Notes under the pieces: model-generated | Seen by the model: the letters and a program-made list of their open reading frames with translations, nothing else | What the model was told of the DNA's origin: nothing | The model's database searches: none | Program-made: the position numbers and the translations under genes | Assembly (NCBI GenBank): GCA_044358925.1 | Contig: JBIKNC010000208.1 | Location: 1-7,852 of the forward strand | Direction of reading: 5' to 3' | Source of the DNA: Rohdeia sp044358925 | Lineage (GTDB): Bacteria > Planctomycetota > UBA1135 > GCA-002686595 | DNA length: 7,852 nucleotides | In this document: piece after piece, positions 1 to 6,317 of the stretch | Layout of the letters: the number at the start of each line of letters is the position of its first letter | Numbering within the stretch: position 1 is the stretch's first letter

Positions 1-901
1 CGTCGCGCACGCCGCCGAGTGCGGAATCTGGCGACAAGGTGCCTGGCACCGTACGCGCCACGACGAGCAGGCCATCGGGCTCCTCCGCCTCCGGATGGCG
101 CGTGTCGGACAGGTGCAACAACTCTCCCAACTCGTCGGAACCGAACCCGTCGACGACCTCGGCGCGCCAACCCAGCGCGGCCGCCGCCAAGCGCACACAC
201 GCGATCGCGTGACCCACGTCGTGCTGGCAGTAGCGGTACGCGCGCTCGCCGTACTTCCACGCCTCGCGCCAGTGGATCGACGTCAGCGCGACGAAGAAGA
301 GCGGCTCGCGACCGTCCGCGACGAACCCAAGCGCGAACTCCGCGTACGCCGCCGGATCGAGCCGCGCGCGCAGCTCCAGTTCGTGCTCCTTCGGCGCGTA
401 GTGCGCGACGAACGGCGCGCCCTCGAGTCCCGCGATCGGCGGCGCGATCACGTAGCCCTCCGTCGGATGCAGATTGCCGCTCGACGGATTCACGCGCAGC
501 GACCAGTGCGCGTCGCCGGCGCGCTTCCACGCCGACAGCGCGAGGCTGTCGAAGAAGAGCTGCGACAGCGAACGACGCGTCAACGGCTGCGGCGCGATGC
601 GCCCGGCGACGAACACCTCCTCGTAGCGCGGCTCCTGCGACAGGGCGACGTGCGCGAGCGGCAAACGCGGCGCGCCCGTCCAGCTCCGGAACGGATCGGG
701 TTGCGTGTCCCAGTCCATGTAGCCCGGCGCGTTCGCGAAACGCATCGGATGGTGCTTCGTGCGCTCGTGGTAGCCGAACGCGACCGCGAGTTCGCGTTCG
801 CCGTCGCTCGCCGCGACGTCCTTGGAAGGCGCAGAGGACGCGCCTTCATCGCCGGACGCCGCTCCGTCACCGCGACCCTTGAACCACCGGCGCCAGCTCA
901 T
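1..901 (-). CDS. SagB/ThcOx-type FMN-dependent dehydrogenase (nitroreductase superfamily), C-terminus cut by window edge
   Basis: Reading leftwards from the ATG at 901-899, the frame stays open for 300 codons to the window edge, so the stop is not visible. After a low-complexity, Gly/Ala/Ser-rich stretch (about residues 10-35) comes the family's N-terminal signature: YHERTKHHP (44-52), then DWDTQPDPFR (63-72). The core carries NPSSGNLHPTE (138-148), the flavin-binding motif of SagB-like nitroreductases, and WKYGERAYRYCQHDVGHA (215-232). Established for the family: FMN-dependent oxidoreductases, some of which oxidise azolines to azoles in thiazole/oxazole-modified peptides, while many stand-alone members have unknown substrates. 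No cyclodehydratase or precursor-peptide gene is visible, so an azoline oxidase role is not supported here. Full-length two-domain relatives run to roughly 500 residues, so about the first half is probably present. No signal peptide is seen, so it is probably cytoplasmic. The start is supported by the motif position; no good Shine-Dalgarno precedes it. The family call is firm, the substrate unknown. Confidence 0.9.
   Translation of the reverse strand, partial: MSWRRWFKGRGDGAASGDEGASSAPSKDVAASDGERELAVAFGYHERTKHHPMRFANAPGYMDWDTQPDPFRSWTGAPRLPLAHVALSQEPRYEEVFVAGRIAPQPLTRRSLSQLFFDSLALSAWKRAGDAHWSLRVNPSSGNLHPTEGYVIAPPIAGLEGAPFVAHYAPKEHELELRARLDPAAYAEFALGFVADGREPLFFVALTSIHWREAWKYGERAYRYCQHDVGHAIACVRLAAAALGWRAEVVDGFGSDELGELLHLSDTRHPEAEEPDGLLVVARTVPGTLSPDSALGGVRD
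38..50. repeat. Short palindrome GGTGCC-T-GGCACC inside the SagB-like gene
   Basis: Two 6-bp arms, GGTGCC and GGCACC, flank a single T. The element lies within the minus-strand gene, where it encodes part of V285-P-G-T288, just after the last obvious core motif and probably in an inter-domain linker. Similar GGTGCC/GGCACC palindromes are, from memory, highly iterated in some bacterial genomes. Only one copy was noticed in this window, so repeat status is inferred, not shown. Confidence 0.4.
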
Positions 902-951
902 GTGCGGAGGATAGGCTCCGCGGCCCGCGCACGACGCGCGCCCCTCCCACC
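902..951. promoter_or_regulatory. 50-bp divergent gap between the SagB-like and SRPBCC genes
   Basis: The two start codons point away from each other and are only 50 bp apart, so any promoters here must overlap each other or extend into the coding regions. The stretch is GC-rich, with CGCGC runs and a pyrimidine-rich CCCCTCCCACC just before the ATG at 952. I see no convincing -35/-10 pair and no Shine-Dalgarno for either gene. The regulatory role is inferred purely from the divergent arrangement. Confidence 0.4.
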
Positions 952-1458
952 ATGTTCAAGAAGATCTTCGCCGTTCTCGCCGCTCTGCTCGTCGCGTTCC
1001 TCGTCGTCGTCGCCACGCGCGCGCCCGACTTCCGCTACGAGCGTTCGATCTCGATCGCCGCGCCGCCCGCCGCGATCTTCGAACACGTCGACGATCTCGA
1101 ACGCTGGCAGGCCTGGTCGCCGTGGGAGAAGCTCGACCCGGCGATGCAGCGCACGTACTCCGAGACGACGCGCGGCGTCGGTGCGACGTACACGTGGGAA
1201 GGCAACTCCGACGTCGGCAAGGGCGCGATGACGATCGTCGAGAGCAGCGCCGACGAGCGCATCGCCATGCAGCTCGAGTTCATGGAGCCGATGGCGGCTT
1301 CGAACCAAGTCGTGTTCACGTTCGTGCCGAGCGGCGACGCCACGACCGTGACCTGGGTCATGTCCGGATCGAACAACTTCGTCGCGAAGGCCTTCGACTT
1401 GCTGTTCGACATCGAATCGATGGTCGGCAAGGACTTCGAGAAGGCCTCGCGTCGTTGA
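952..1458 (+). CDS. SRPBCC (START/polyketide-cyclase-like) family protein, membrane-anchored, with an apparent 3'-end frameshift
   Basis: The open frame encodes 168 residues. Residues 1-22 form one hydrophobic segment after MFKK, an N-terminal membrane anchor or uncleaved signal. The rest matches the SRPBCC helix-grip fold: RSISIAAPPAAIFEHVDD (31-48), then RWQAWSPWEKLDP (51-63), GVGATYTWEGN (75-85), and a TTVTW strand (131-135) before a C-terminal helix. Family proteins bind hydrophobic ligands in a deep pocket; the ligand is unknown. The frame ends as DFEKASRR, but this family's closing helix normally reads like DFEKGL..LK...E. That continuation (GLASLKELVEKGG) is encoded in the next frame at 1443-1484, so one G seems to be missing at the G pair 1443-1444. 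Restored, the protein would be 177 residues. A genuine mutation, an assembly error and, less likely, programmed slippage are all possible. The start is set by the anchor; no clear ribosome-binding site is present. The gene is divergent from the SagB-like gene and ends at a hairpin terminator. Confidence 0.85.
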   Translation: MFKKIFAVLAALLVAFLVVVATRAPDFRYERSISIAAPPAAIFEHVDDLERWQAWSPWEKLDPAMQRTYSETTRGVGATYTWEGNSDVGKGAMTIVESSADERIAMQLEFMEPMAASNQVVFTFVPSGDATTVTWVMSGSNNFVAKAFDLLFDIESMVGKDFEKASRR

Positions 1459-1484
1459 AGGAGCTGGTCGAGAAGGGCGGCTGA
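1443..1484 (+). other. Out-of-frame C-terminal helix of the SRPBCC gene (probable 1-nt deletion)
   Basis: Codons starting at 1443 (GGC CTC GCG TCG TTG AAG and onward) read GLASLKELVEKGG followed by TGA at 1482-1484. This continues the SRPBCC protein directly after D161-F-E-K164, sharing base 1443 with the AAG codon. The DNA reads GAGAAGGCCTC where GAGAAGGGCCTC would keep the frame. The peptide forms an amphipathic helix and matches the family C-terminus, whereas the in-frame ending ASRR does not. This is direct sequence evidence for a lesion or an error at this site. Confidence 0.7.
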
Positions 1485-1508
1485 GCGCGACGGTCCCTCC
1501 GAGAATGC

Positions 1509-1545
1509 GAGCGGGGCGACCCTTCGGCCGCCCCGCTCTTCTCTT
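1509..1545 (+). terminator. Intrinsic hairpin terminator after the SRPBCC gene
   Basis: A perfect 10-bp stem, GAGCGGGGCG (1509-1518) paired with CGCCCCGCTC (1529-1538), encloses a 10-nt loop containing TTCGG. A pyrimidine tract TTCTCTT (1539-1545) follows on the plus strand. It begins 24 bp after the shifted-frame stop at 1484 and 50 bp after the in-frame stop. On the minus strand the same hairpin lies about 33 bp past the protease stop but lacks a T tail, so it would at best be a weaker terminator for that gene. Confidence 0.8.
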
Positions 1546-1570
1546 CAGGTGCGCTCGACGCGCCGTCGGA

Positions 1571-3523
1571 TCACAGGAAGACCGTGGTCGACTGGCGGTT
1601 CGTCACTGCGAACGGGAACGCCGGAGCGGCCGTCGGGAAGATGAAGGCCTGGAAGTGCACGCGCGTTCCCGGCGCCAGCGTGGTGTTCTGGAAGCGCATC
1701 TTCGTCCAACCTGCGACCGGGTCGATCGAACGCCAACTGAAGTCGACGTAGTTCGTGAAGTTGTTGCCGAGGTCGAACGACACGATGCCCGGAAGCACCG
1801 ACGGGATGTCGGACGTCGACGCGAGCAGGTACAGAAGGTTCGTGGTCGGACCGGCCATGTAGAGGTCCATGCCGAACGACTGGACGTAGACACCCGGATC
1901 CGACGGTGCGAGGTCGAGAACCGACCCGGTGTTCGGGAAGACGAGTGTGAACAGCGTCGCCGTTCCGTTCGCGTTCGCGACCTCGACTTCTTGCGGGCCG
2001 AGTTCGAGCTGCGGGAACCAGTCGATCGTGATTTGCGTGTTGCTGATCTTCGTGTACTTCGGATAGACGAAGTTCGAGAGCGGAACGTCGTTGACCTTGA
2101 CACCGGTGACGCCCGACAGGTTGTTGCCGTTGAGCGTGAGCACCGGCCAGTTGTCCACGTACATCGCGTTCAACAGGTTGGGCACGATCTGCGTGAGCGT
2201 CGGCGGGCTGCCCGGCGGCGGGGCGCTCGGGTCGAAGCCGTTGAGCGTCGTCGGGTTCGTGCCGAGCGGATCGAGCCACTGGCCGATGTTGTCGGACGTC
2301 CAGAATTTGTCGAAGCGCCCGAACCACGCCGTCTGGGAGCAGTCGAAGTTGTCGACGCAGCACGCCGGTCCGCGGATACGACCGTTCTGGTCGAACAACG
2401 GACCGCCCGAGCTACCGCCTTCGAGCGTGCCGGCCGACCAGGTCACGCGCCACAGGGTGGTCTCGCGGAAGGTGCCGTTCGCGTCGATGGAGATCTTCTT
2501 CGGACCGCCGCTCGGGTGACCCATCGCGAACGCCGACGTGGCGTTGGTGGTCGAGCGCGACCAGCCCGCGTAGTACGGCGCGTAGCCCACGGGGATGTTG
2601 CCCGTGATCTGCATCAGGCGGCAGTCGTACGTGCCGCTGGTCGCGAGCAGCGTCGCACCCGACACCGTCTGGCTCTGCGAACCGCTACCGGTGCCGCACG
2701 TCGACACCTGGTAGTTGAAGGTGAAGACGGTGTTGTTGCTCTGACCGCAGTGATCGGCGGTCAGGATGTAACGCGTGCCGTTGTTGTTCGTGTTGTTGAT
2801 CAGAGCCGCCGAGCACAACCCGCCGCCCGAGAACGTGCGCACGGTGGCGCGCTTCTGCAGGCCCCACGGGGCGCCTTCGGGGCAGTTGACGTCGATCAGG
2901 CAGCCGCTGCCGCCGCCACCGCCGCCGACCGGCGTGCTGATGTCGATCTTCGCGACGTCGCGGTAGTCGTGGATCGCGTCGCCGAGGACGACGTCGGGGC
3001 GCTCCGTCACGTCGGGCGGGAGCACGACCTCGAGGATCACGTGGTCGCCCGGGAACGGCTCCGTGACGAAGCCGCGGTCGGGGCGCTCGTTCTCACTCGT
3101 GTAGGCGCCGAAGACGTTCGTCTTCGTGTCGTCGTACAGGTACATCTGCGCGCCTTCGGGCAGATCGAAGGCCACGAACTCGAGTCCGATCGAGAACGCG
3201 CCCGGCGCCAGCAGGGTGAGGCGGCCGACGAGCGTGCCGTCCGTCAGCACCTCCCATTGACCGTCGCGGTTGATGTCTTGGCCGGCGGGGACCATCGCGC
3301 CGTAGCGCAGCGGTCGGTGCCCGCGCAGTTCGTCCTCGGCCAGGTAGGCCGCGACGTCGACCGGGGGCAGGGTGTAACGAGCCATGACCGGCGGAAGCGG
3401 CTCGCGCAGGGCGGCCGGGGTCCCCGGGGTGCGGACCTGGGCGCTCGCGACGGGAGCGAACGCGAGGGCGAGCGACAGGAGCGCGAGGGGCGCTCCGGCG
3501 CGGGCGGCGGTGAAACGGTGCAT
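1571..3523 (-). CDS. Secreted lysyl-endopeptidase-like serine protease (S1, trypsin fold) with IPT/TIG-like and C-terminal domains
   Basis: 650 residues from the ATG at 3523-3521. This start is chosen because it puts a signal peptide at the N-terminus (hydrophobic core about 11-25, likely cleavage after ASA-28); upstream codons are Arg/Pro-rich and unlike a leader. Residues about 30-195 resemble the propeptide of lysyl endopeptidases (PEGAQMYLYD, 122-131; then a PGDHVILEVVLPP strand). After a Gly6 linker (200-205), residues 206-430 align, from my memory of its sequence, with Achromobacter protease I: CLIDVNCPEG (208-217), LTADHCG with catalytic H258, D300 in TYDCRLMQI, and S372 in GGSSGGPLF. 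The six cysteines forming its three disulfides have counterparts (208, 214, 237, 259, 276, 395). An IPT/TIG-like domain follows (about 440-530), then a beta-rich tail of about 120 residues that may serve adhesion or sorting. It should be exported and cleave proteins outside the cytoplasm. Specificity is uncertain: the Asp that selects lysine appears replaced by A399. The gene is divergent from the efflux operon and convergent with the SRPBCC gene. No strong Shine-Dalgarno. Confidence 0.9.
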   Translation of the reverse strand: MHRFTAARAGAPLALLSLALAFAPVASAQVRTPGTPAALREPLPPVMARYTLPPVDVAAYLAEDELRGHRPLRYGAMVPAGQDINRDGQWEVLTDGTLVGRLTLLAPGAFSIGLEFVAFDLPEGAQMYLYDDTKTNVFGAYTSENERPDRGFVTEPFPGDHVILEVVLPPDVTERPDVVLGDAIHDYRDVAKIDISTPVGGGGGGSGCLIDVNCPEGAPWGLQKRATVRTFSGGGLCSAALINNTNNNGTRYILTADHCGQSNNTVFTFNYQVSTCGTGSGSQSQTVSGATLLATSGTYDCRLMQITGNIPVGYAPYYAGWSRSTTNATSAFAMGHPSGGPKKISIDANGTFRETTLWRVTWSAGTLEGGSSGGPLFDQNGRIRGPACCVDNFDCSQTAWFGRFDKFWTSDNIGQWLDPLGTNPTTLNGFDPSAPPPGSPPTLTQIVPNLLNAMYVDNWPVLTLNGNNLSGVTGVKVNDVPLSNFVYPKYTKISNTQITIDWFPQLELGPQEVEVANANGTATLFTLVFPNTGSVLDLAPSDPGVYVQSFGMDLYMAGPTTNLLYLLASTSDIPSVLPGIVSFDLGNNFTNYVDFSWRSIDPVAGWTKMRFQNTTLAPGTRVHFQAFIFPTAAPAFPFAVTNRQSTTVFL

Positions 3524-3795
3524 CGGCGGTTCTGGAGAGAAATCGGGACCAGGCGCGGTTCGGGCTCCGGGGACTCCGAGTGGAGGCCGGCGCACGACGA
3601 GGATGGGCGAACCGAGCGGCCGCTCGGTTCCCTCGAAGGCCCTGGATCCCTTGCAGGTTCCCATGGTTTCGAGCGCCGTGCGGCACCGGAGTCGCCGACG
3701 GATGCGAGGAAGTCGCGGATCGGGATCCTTGGAACCACAGTGCGCGGTCATGCTCCATGGAACGGTCGGGTGCTCACGAAGAGCCCGCGTCGTCG
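3524..3795. promoter_or_regulatory. Divergent intergenic region between the protease gene and the efflux operon
   Basis: This 272-bp stretch lies between two genes transcribed away from each other, so it should hold both promoters. Its most distinct element is a perfect 22-bp palindrome at 3609-3630. GGAAC or its complement GTTCC recurs several times (near 3627, 3657, 3731 and 3759), but none has a convincing partner element at ECF-sigma spacing, so I do not call a promoter. Frames that read through the region give Arg/Pro-rich translations without domains, so I treat it as non-coding. No regulator gene lies next to it. Confidence 0.6.
3609..3630. repeat. Perfect 22-bp palindrome, candidate operator
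   Basis: The half-site GAACCGAGCGG (3609-3619) is followed immediately by its exact reverse complement (3620-3630) with no spacer. It sits about 85 bp upstream of the protease start and about 165 bp upstream of the efflux operon start. No T-rich tract follows on either strand, which argues against a terminator. A binding site for a dimeric regulator of either divergent unit is plausible, but the function is inferred. Confidence 0.5.
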
Positions 3796-5202
3796 ATGGA
3801 ATGCCACCTTCCACAGGTAGTTGCGCGCCGCGTTCCGAGGTGGACGGCGATCGCGTTCGCCCTCATCGCCGCGGCCTGCACCAGTGTGTCGTTCGAGCCG
3901 GAGCCGCTCAGCCTGCCGGCCGGCCCGATCGACGTGCACGACGCCGCTCGGCTCGCGGTCGCCAACCATCCCGACGCCCGCATCGCACGCGAGAACCTGA
4001 CGCGTGCGGACGCGCTGACGGCGGACGCGCGCGCGGCGCTGTGGCCCGACGTCGCGGTCGGCGCCGAGTACTCGCGCACGGATCGACCGTCGCAGGCCTT
4101 CGGGACGATCCTCGATCGCGGCGACTTCGATGCGGGGCTCGACTTCGACGATCCGGGGGTGCGATCGAACCTGCGGCCGTCGATCGCCGGCGGTCTGGTC
4201 CTGTACGACGGCGGGCGTCGGCGCGCGCGCATCGACGCGGCTCGAGCGGAAGGCGCCGCGTCGGTCGCGGACGCGCACGCGGTCGCGAGCGTGCTGGCGC
4301 TGGCGGCGACACGAGCGTGGTTCGACGTTCACGCGAGTGAGCGCCTCGCCGAACTCGCGAGCGAACGCGCGCGCCTCGCCGACCGCACGTTGGCCGTCGC
4401 GCGCGACGAGGCGGAACTCGGGGCGCGGCTCGCACGCGACGTCGACGAACTCGAAGTCGCGGTCGAGCGCGAACACGAACTCCTCGCCGCGGCGCACGAC
4501 CACGTGAGCCGCGCGCGTGCGGCGCTCGCCGTGCTGCTCGGGCTGGGTGTCGAACAGGAACTCGAGTTGAGTCCGCACGACGCGGGTTCGGCGCCGCTCG
4601 CCGACGCACACGCGCTCGAACTCCGCGCGCTGCTCGACGAAGCGCGATTCGCTCGCCCCGAACTCGTCGCCGCTCAGGCGCGCATCGAAGCGGCGCTGGC
4701 GCACGTGCGCGAGGCGGAAGCCGGCTACGCGCCGAACCTGTCGATCGACGCCGCGTTCGGCTTCGACGGTGCGGACTCGGACCTCGAGCGTTCGAACTGG
4801 ATGTTCGGAGCCGACCTCGTCGCGAACGTGACCGCGATGTTGCGCACGCCGCAGCGCGTCCGCGCCGCCGTCGCCGACCTCGCCGTCGCACACGCGGAGG
4901 CGCGGCGGGTGTTGCTCGACGTCGAAGCCGAAGTACACGCGGCGCGCCTCGACCTCGTGCGCGCGCAGCGCATCGTCTCCGTCGCCGAGCGCGCCTTCGA
5001 GCGTGCGAGCGACGAGTACATCCGCGTGCGCGCCGAGTTCGCAGCGGGCGCCGCACGCGAACTCGACCACGAACGCTCGCGTGTCCTCGAACTCGCAGCG
5101 CGCACGGACCTGGAAGTCGCGCGCCTCGGACTCGCGGCCGCGCACCTGGCACTCGAACACGCCCTCGGTCGCTTCGCGGCGCCGCTCGAACCCCAACGCT
5201 GA
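3796..5202 (+). CDS. TolC-like outer-membrane efflux lipoprotein (RND outer-membrane factor)
   Basis: 468 residues from the ATG at 3796. The open frame extends upstream, but this start places a lipoprotein signal at the N-terminus: RR at 11-12, a hydrophobic core about 16-27, and lipobox IAAA-C with C28 as the likely lipidated cysteine. An ATG at 3757 is the alternative start. The mature protein shows the two-repeat TolC fold: DAARLAVANHPDARIA (49-64) opens the first helical hairpin, RPSIAGGLVLYDGGRRRARI (127-146) is the typical strand and loop before the next helix, long Ala/Glu/Arg-rich coiled-coil helices cover about 147-245, and the pattern repeats from RPELVAAQARIEAAL (287-301) to the end. 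Family role: a trimeric outer-membrane channel and periplasmic tunnel that docks with the adaptor. The stop is followed after 2 bp by the adaptor start, so the genes are almost certainly cotranscribed and translationally coupled. The fold assignment is strong; the substrate is unknown. Confidence 0.93.
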   Translation: MECHLPQVVARRVPRWTAIAFALIAAACTSVSFEPEPLSLPAGPIDVHDAARLAVANHPDARIARENLTRADALTADARAALWPDVAVGAEYSRTDRPSQAFGTILDRGDFDAGLDFDDPGVRSNLRPSIAGGLVLYDGGRRRARIDAARAEGAASVADAHAVASVLALAATRAWFDVHASERLAELASERARLADRTLAVARDEAELGARLARDVDELEVAVEREHELLAAAHDHVSRARAALAVLLGLGVEQELELSPHDAGSAPLADAHALELRALLDEARFARPELVAAQARIEAALAHVREAEAGYAPNLSIDAAFGFDGADSDLERSNWMFGADLVANVTAMLRTPQRVRAAVADLAVAHAEARRVLLDVEAEVHAARLDLVRAQRIVSVAERAFERASDEYIRVRAEFAAGAARELDHERSRVLELAARTDLEVARLGLAAAHLALEHALGRFAAPLEPQR

Positions 5203-5204
5203 AC

Positions 5205-6317
5205 ATGAGTCGCTTCCTCGGCAAGTCGGTGGCGCTCGCGCTCGGCGTCGCACTCGTGTACGGCTTCGTGCGCAGCGTCGCGCCGCACCCGGCGCCGGCC
5301 GCGCTCGCGGGCGAAGGTGAGGCGATCGCCGTGACGGTCGCGCCGCTCGTGATGCGCGACGTTCCGATCGAGCGCGAGCTGTTCGGCACGCTCGTCGCGC
5401 GCGCCGAAGTCGAACTCGCGGCGCGTCTACTCGCGCGCGTCGAGTCGGTCGCGGCCGACGTCGGCGAACGCGTCGCGGCGGGCGCGCTCCTCGTCGAACT
5501 CGACGACGCCGACGTCGCGGCGAACGTCGCGCGCGCCGACGCGGAATTCGTCGCGCTCGAACGCGTCGCTGCCGACGCACAGCGCGAACTGGAGCGCACG
5601 CGCGAACTGTTCGAACGCGGCGCGCGCACGAGCCAGGAACTCGATCGCGCGACGACCGAACACGACACGTCCGTCGCACGCCGCGACGCCGCGCAACAAG
5701 CGGTCGCTGCGGCGCGCACCGCGCTCGCCGACACTCGCCTCGTGGCGCCATTCGACGCGGTCGTCGTCGCGCGCCACGTCGAACCGGGCGATCTCGCGCG
5801 CCCGGGCGCGGCGTTGCTCGAGCTGGCCGCGACGGACGGCGTGCGTGTCGTCGTCGAGGTGCCGGAGGCGTTGATCGAACACTTCACGCTCGGCGGCGAG
5901 CAGCGTGTGCACGTCGACGCACTCGCGAGGGAAGTCATGGGCACGGTCGTCGAACTGGCGGCAGAGCTCGATCCGACGACGCGCACGCGCCGCATCGAAC
6001 TCACTCTCGACGCCGATGCCGCGCTGCTACCCGGCCTGTTCGTGCGTGTGCCGGTCGCGATCGGTTCGCGCCGCGCCGCACTCGCGCCGCTCGCCGCACT
6101 CCGTGTTCACGGCGCACTCGAACACGTCCACGTGCTCGACGCGGCGCAGGAGCGCGTGCGGCTGGTCCTCGTGCGCAGCGGCGCGCGCGTCGACGATCAC
6201 GTGGAACTGGTCGTAGGCGCGAGCGATGCCGCGTGGGTCGTCGTCCGTTCACAGCGACCGTTGTTCGACGGCGCCCGCGCGACCGTCGCCGAACGGTTGG
6301 AGTCGTCGCAGCGATGA
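5205..6317 (+). CDS. RND efflux periplasmic adaptor (membrane fusion protein, HlyD/AcrA family)
   Basis: 370 residues. Residues about 8-23 form an N-terminal hydrophobic anchor with no lipobox, so the protein is probably held in the inner membrane with its body in the periplasm. Domain order is that of AcrA-like adaptors: first lipoyl half at about 72-104 (ARVESVAADVGERVAAGALL, 77-96), an Ala/Glu/Arg-rich coiled-coil hairpin at about 105-175, second lipoyl half at about 176-208 (LVAPFDAVVVARHVEPGD, 179-196), a beta-barrel about 210-285 including LDPTTRTRRIE (255-265) and LLPGLFVRVPV (274-284), and a short membrane-proximal domain to the end. Its role is to bridge the permease and the outer-membrane factor encoded on either side. 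The start ATG lies 2 bp after the upstream stop. Its own TGA overlaps the permease ATG as ATGA (6314-6317), indicating translational coupling. The length is normal for the family. High confidence in family; nothing in the sequence shows the substrate. Confidence 0.95.
   Translation: MSRFLGKSVALALGVALVYGFVRSVAPHPAPAALAGEGEAIAVTVAPLVMRDVPIERELFGTLVARAEVELAARLLARVESVAADVGERVAAGALLVELDDADVAANVARADAEFVALERVAADAQRELERTRELFERGARTSQELDRATTEHDTSVARRDAAQQAVAAARTALADTRLVAPFDAVVVARHVEPGDLARPGAALLELAATDGVRVVVEVPEALIEHFTLGGEQRVHVDALAREVMGTVVELAAELDPTTRTRRIELTLDADAALLPGLFVRVPVAIGSRRAALAPLAALRVHGALEHVHVLDAAQERVRLVLVRSGARVDDHVELVVGASDAAWVVVRSQRPLFDGARATVAERLESSQR

Noticed and set aside
95..1231. Plus-strand open frame of 378 codons across the left end
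   Set aside because: It is the antisense of the SagB-like gene and then runs out of frame through the start of the SRPBCC gene; composition is Arg-rich with no domain.
1436..1450. Programmed -1 ribosomal frameshift at the end of the SRPBCC gene
   Set aside because: The site (GAG AAG GCC) is not a canonical X XXY YYZ slippery heptamer and no closely spaced stimulatory structure is seen. A single missing G is the simpler explanation, though recoding is not excluded.
2917..2936. GCC/ACC triplet run as a microsatellite
   Set aside because: It simply encodes the six-glycine linker (residues 200-205) between propeptide and catalytic domain and is too short to call a repeat element.
3731..3765. 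GGAAC motifs as ECF-sigma -35 elements driving the efflux operon
   Set aside because: No matching -10 element occurs at the usual spacing of about 16-17 bp; the nearest GTC after 3736 is only 10 bp away. The short motif recurs by chance in GC-rich DNA.
3524..3814. Upstream extension of the protease frame to an ATG at 3814-3812 (97 more residues)
   Set aside because: The added residues are Arg/Pro/Thr-rich and precede a perfect signal peptide at the internal Met. An extension would bury that export signal.
1505..3820. Very long plus-strand open frame (771 codons) opposite the protease gene
   Set aside because: Its translation is dominated by Arg, Ala and Val with no domains or signal, as expected for the antisense of a GC-rich gene. 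The minus strand holds a protease with signal peptide, catalytic triad and conserved cysteines.
3748..5751. Long minus-strand open frames (up to about 700 codons) opposite the outer-membrane factor and adaptor genes
   Set aside because: Translations are Arg/Ser/Ala-rich and low-complexity; they cross the boundaries of two clearly recognisable genes on the other strand.
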